Below, in pieces: positions 5,210-7,013 of a DNA stretch of 7,013 bases (position 1 is its first letter; each line of letters starts with the position of its first letter). The position numbers and the translations under genes are program-made. This stretch comes from an uncultured Cellvibrio sp. (GTDB lineage: Bacteria > Pseudomonadota > Gammaproteobacteria > Pseudomonadales > Cellvibrionaceae): contig CAMLRJ010000178.1 in NCBI GenBank assembly GCA_946482345.1, positions 1 to 7,013 on the forward strand, given 5' to 3'. The notes below the pieces were generated by a model. The model was given only the letters and a program-made list of their open reading frames with translations. It was not told where the DNA came from and searched no databases.

Positions 5210-6235
5210 ATGAAAATACTTTATGGAGTTCAGGGTACAGGTAACGGTCATTTAACGCGCGCTCGTGTCATGGCCAAAGCATTTAAACAAAAAGGGATAG
5301 ATGTCGATTGGGTATTTTCCGGCAGAGAAAGAAAAGACTTTTTTGATATGGAAATATTTGGAAATTTCACCGTATACAGAGGTATGACCTTTGTAACAGA
5401 ACATGGAAAAATCAATTTTATCAAAACAGCAAAAGCGACCTGGATTCGACAATTTTTTCGCGATATCAAACAAGTCGATGTCAATAATTACGATTTTATA
5501 TTTAATGATTTCGAACCAATCACTGCATGGGCAGCAAGACGTGCAGGAAAACAGGTTTTTGGGGTATCGCACCAAAATGCTTTTTTTTATCCCATTCCAA
5601 AATCCGGAAATAATTTTGTGACCGACTGGTTCATGCATAAATTCGCACCTGTTGATACCGCATTGGGATTACATTGGTATCCCTATCATACGAACATTCT
5701 TCCACCTATAGTTGAAGCCAGTCATTACGCGAATGAATTTACAGCAAAACATTATTTGGTATATCTGCCTTTTTCATCACCCGAAGATATAGTCCCACAA
5801 CTGAAAAAATTTCCTGATTACGAGTTTTATATTTATCAACCTATCAAACAAGCTCTCGATGATGGGAATATTCATCTTCGTCCTTTTTCACGTGAAGGAT
5901 TTCAGCAAGATCTTCATCGTTGTGAAGGCGTTATTTGCAGCGCAGGATTTGAACTTCCTAGTGAGGCACTACATCTTGGGAAAAAACTGCTGGTGAAACC
6001 ATTACAAGGGCAAATGGAACAATTCTCTAACGCCCTTGCATTGGAGAAATTGGGTTTGGGCAGTGTCGCTAAAAAATTTGATCAACAAACCATAGAAAAA
6101 TGGTTACAACTGTCCAACCGACCGGGCATGAATTATCCTGCTGTTGCAGAAGCGGTTATTGAATGGTTATTGGAAAATAAAGGTGAAGATATAGCAAGTT
6201 TGCACAAGCGATTATGGAGCCAGGTTGCTGTGTAA
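5210..6235 (+). CDS. GT-B glycosyltransferase, MJ1255/VC2487 type
   Basis: A 341-residue protein with two Rossmann-like halves, related to the GT28/UDP-glycosyltransferase group and recognised from the MJ1255/VC2487 family. The N-terminal nucleotide-fold start is MKILYGVQGTGNGHLTRA (1-18), with the glycine-rich GxGxGHxxR loop typical of MurG and galactolipid synthases. FIFNDFEP (97-103) and GVSHQNAF (118-125) are further family blocks. The C-terminal half carries the donor site: CEGVICSAGFELPSEALHLGKKLL (238-261) and PLQGQMEQFSNA (264-275). There is no signal peptide or clear membrane span, so it probably works at the cytoplasmic membrane face. The acceptor is unknown; diacylglycerol, a polyprenyl lipid or a polysaccharide are all possible. 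The ATG is chosen because the fold starts immediately, though its Shine-Dalgarno is weak. It forms an operon with the PAP2 gene. Sampled stretches are only about 27-43% GC, below galK, which may indicate a separate origin. Confidence 0.85.
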   Translation: MKILYGVQGTGNGHLTRARVMAKAFKQKGIDVDWVFSGRERKDFFDMEIFGNFTVYRGMTFVTEHGKINFIKTAKATWIRQFFRDIKQVDVNNYDFIFNDFEPITAWAARRAGKQVFGVSHQNAFFYPIPKSGNNFVTDWFMHKFAPVDTALGLHWYPYHTNILPPIVEASHYANEFTAKHYLVYLPFSSPEDIVPQLKKFPDYEFYIYQPIKQALDDGNIHLRPFSREGFQQDLHRCEGVICSAGFELPSEALHLGKKLLVKPLQGQMEQFSNALALEKLGLGSVAKKFDQQTIEKWLQLSNRPGMNYPAVAEAVIEWLLENKGEDIASLHKRLWSQVAV

Positions 6236-7013
6236 TATTTTTCCGGTGTATTTCTGAATCCTGATTGATTTCACCTTTTGTATAAACTCTTGCCAGAATC
6301 TGTCATCCAACTCGGCCTCTACAGCCAGATAGTACCAATTGTGTTTTGCAAAGGATTGACACTTGACCGCGTCTTTTTCAGTCATCACCACAGCAGTTTC
6401 ACCGGCGAAATAAAAATCCCCTGCACCATAATCATGATGATCGGGAAAATCATGTTCAATAAAATCCAGCTCCAGTTGCTTCAAGGTTTGATAAAAACGC
6501 TGCGGATTACCAATGCCGGCTACTGCATGAAAATTGGTATGCGGAAAAGCATCCAGCGCTAAAATTTCATTGGTTTTAATCTTTACCCAATAACAGGGTT
6601 TGATTTGCATGCTGTGGAAATTGACTAGGGGTGCATTTTTCAATGCATGTTCCGATGTCAATGAATGTCCCGACGTCAATGAATGTCCCGACGGATTATT
6701 GACCACCAACATATCAACACTGGATAAACGCGAAACGGCTTCACGCAATGGGCCAACAGGCAATCGCCATCCATTGCCAAACCAACGCTGCCCGTCAATT
6801 ACCGCAATCTCCATATGTCGCCCCAAACGGTAATCCTGCAAACCATCATCACTTAATACCAGGTCCACATTTTGATTACGCACAGATGAAATAGAATCAA
6901 AACGATTTGCACCTATAACAACAGGACATTGGGTTCGCTGGAAAATACTCAAAGGTTCATCGCCAGCTTCAACAGCTGTTGATTGATTGGTGATGGTGTA
7001 AGGATATTCTGTT
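6212..7013 (-). CDS. lpxK: Tetraacyldisaccharide 4'-kinase LpxK, N-terminus outside window
   Basis: 266 residues are visible. The open frame runs off the right edge, so an internal TTG at 6952 is not the true start. LpxK phosphorylates the 4' position of the lipid A disaccharide at the inner membrane, late in the Raetz pathway. Visible motifs, counted within the fragment, are VEAGDEPL (14-21), CPVVIGANRF (29-38), VDLVLSDDGLQDYRL (49-63) with the family DDGLQ residues, and WRLPVGPLREAVSRL (82-96). GIGNPQRFYQTL and VMTEKDAVKC occur later. The P-loop expected about 55-75 residues further upstream lies beyond the window. Residues 108-125 are a six-residue tandem repeat (SGHSLT, SGHSLT, SEHALK) that I do not associate with the family. 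The 3' end overlaps the convergent glycosyltransferase by 24 bp, with no terminator between. Confidence 0.94.
   Translation of the reverse strand, partial: TEYPYTITNQSTAVEAGDEPLSIFQRTQCPVVIGANRFDSISSVRNQNVDLVLSDDGLQDYRLGRHMEIAVIDGQRWFGNGWRLPVGPLREAVSRLSSVDMLVVNNPSGHSLTSGHSLTSEHALKNAPLVNFHSMQIKPCYWVKIKTNEILALDAFPHTNFHAVAGIGNPQRFYQTLKQLELDFIEHDFPDHHDYGAGDFYFAGETAVVMTEKDAVKCQSFAKHNWYYLAVEAELDDRFWQEFIQKVKSIRIQKYTGKILHSNLAP
6640..6693 (-). repeat. 18-bp in-frame tandem repeat (three copies) inside lpxK
   Basis: On the + strand TCAATGAATGTCCCGACG occurs twice exactly (6658-6675 and 6676-6693), preceded by a diverged copy (6640-6657) with four changes. Eighteen bases equal six codons, so the reading frame of lpxK is kept. 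The encoded units are SGHSLT, SGHSLT and SEHALK. The two identical copies look like a recent duplication by slippage or unequal exchange. Confidence 0.9.

Noticed and set aside
5252..5638. 128-residue minus-strand frame
   Set aside because: Antisense to the N-terminal half of the glycosyltransferase, with no family features. The + strand frame has clear motifs.
6640..6693. Short regular repeats as a CRISPR array
   Set aside because: The 18-bp units are directly abutting with no spacers and are in frame within lpxK, so this is a coding tandem repeat.
6950..6952. TTG at 6952 (minus strand) as the lpxK start
   Set aside because: The frame continues upstream through VEAGDEPL, a conserved LpxK segment, to the window edge. 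The gene is partial, not short.

Overview
The window looks like chromosomal DNA from a gammaproteobacterium. The support is the set of housekeeping genes (TrhO-type tRNA hydroxylase, BolA, DgkA, LpxK for lipid A, GalT/GalK) and the moderate, AT-leaning base composition. A Cellvibrionales-like marine or soil lineage would fit, but that is a guess from general appearance. I see no mobile element, CRISPR array, tRNA or rRNA.

Layout from left to right. Bases 1-75 hold the C-terminal tail of an unidentified + strand gene. It converges on trhO (minus), with bolA upstream of trhO on the same strand. A short AT-rich divergent region then separates bolA from a small, very basic + strand protein carrying two RRKxxDRR motifs. 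The stop codon of that protein shares a CTAG tetranucleotide with the stop of galK. On the minus strand dgkA, galT and galK follow each other closely (66 and 18 bp gaps) and could be co-transcribed, with an extra promoter candidate in front of galT. Divergent from dgkA is a + strand pair: a PAP2-superfamily membrane phosphatase and a GT-B glycosyltransferase of the MJ1255/VC2487 type. The right edge is lpxK (minus), cut by the window and overlapping the glycosyltransferase tail to tail by 24 bp.

The most interesting part is 4160-6235. The 100-bp divergent spacer contains an 18-bp direct repeat resembling a PhoB box, placed 10 bp upstream of an extended -10 element for the phosphatase/glycosyltransferase pair and overlapping a possible -35 of dgkA. 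The genes involved could release diacylglycerol from phosphatidate (PAP2), return it to phosphatidate (DgkA), glycosylate a lipid (glycosyltransferase), and connect to UDP-hexose supply (GalT/GalK). I therefore propose, as inference, a phosphate-responsive membrane lipid or glycolipid remodelling cassette. The substrates of the PAP2 protein and the glycosyltransferase cannot be read from sequence, and an envelope-polysaccharide role is a real alternative.

Other points of note are an in-frame 18-bp tandem repeat inside lpxK and the low GC of the glycosyltransferase gene.
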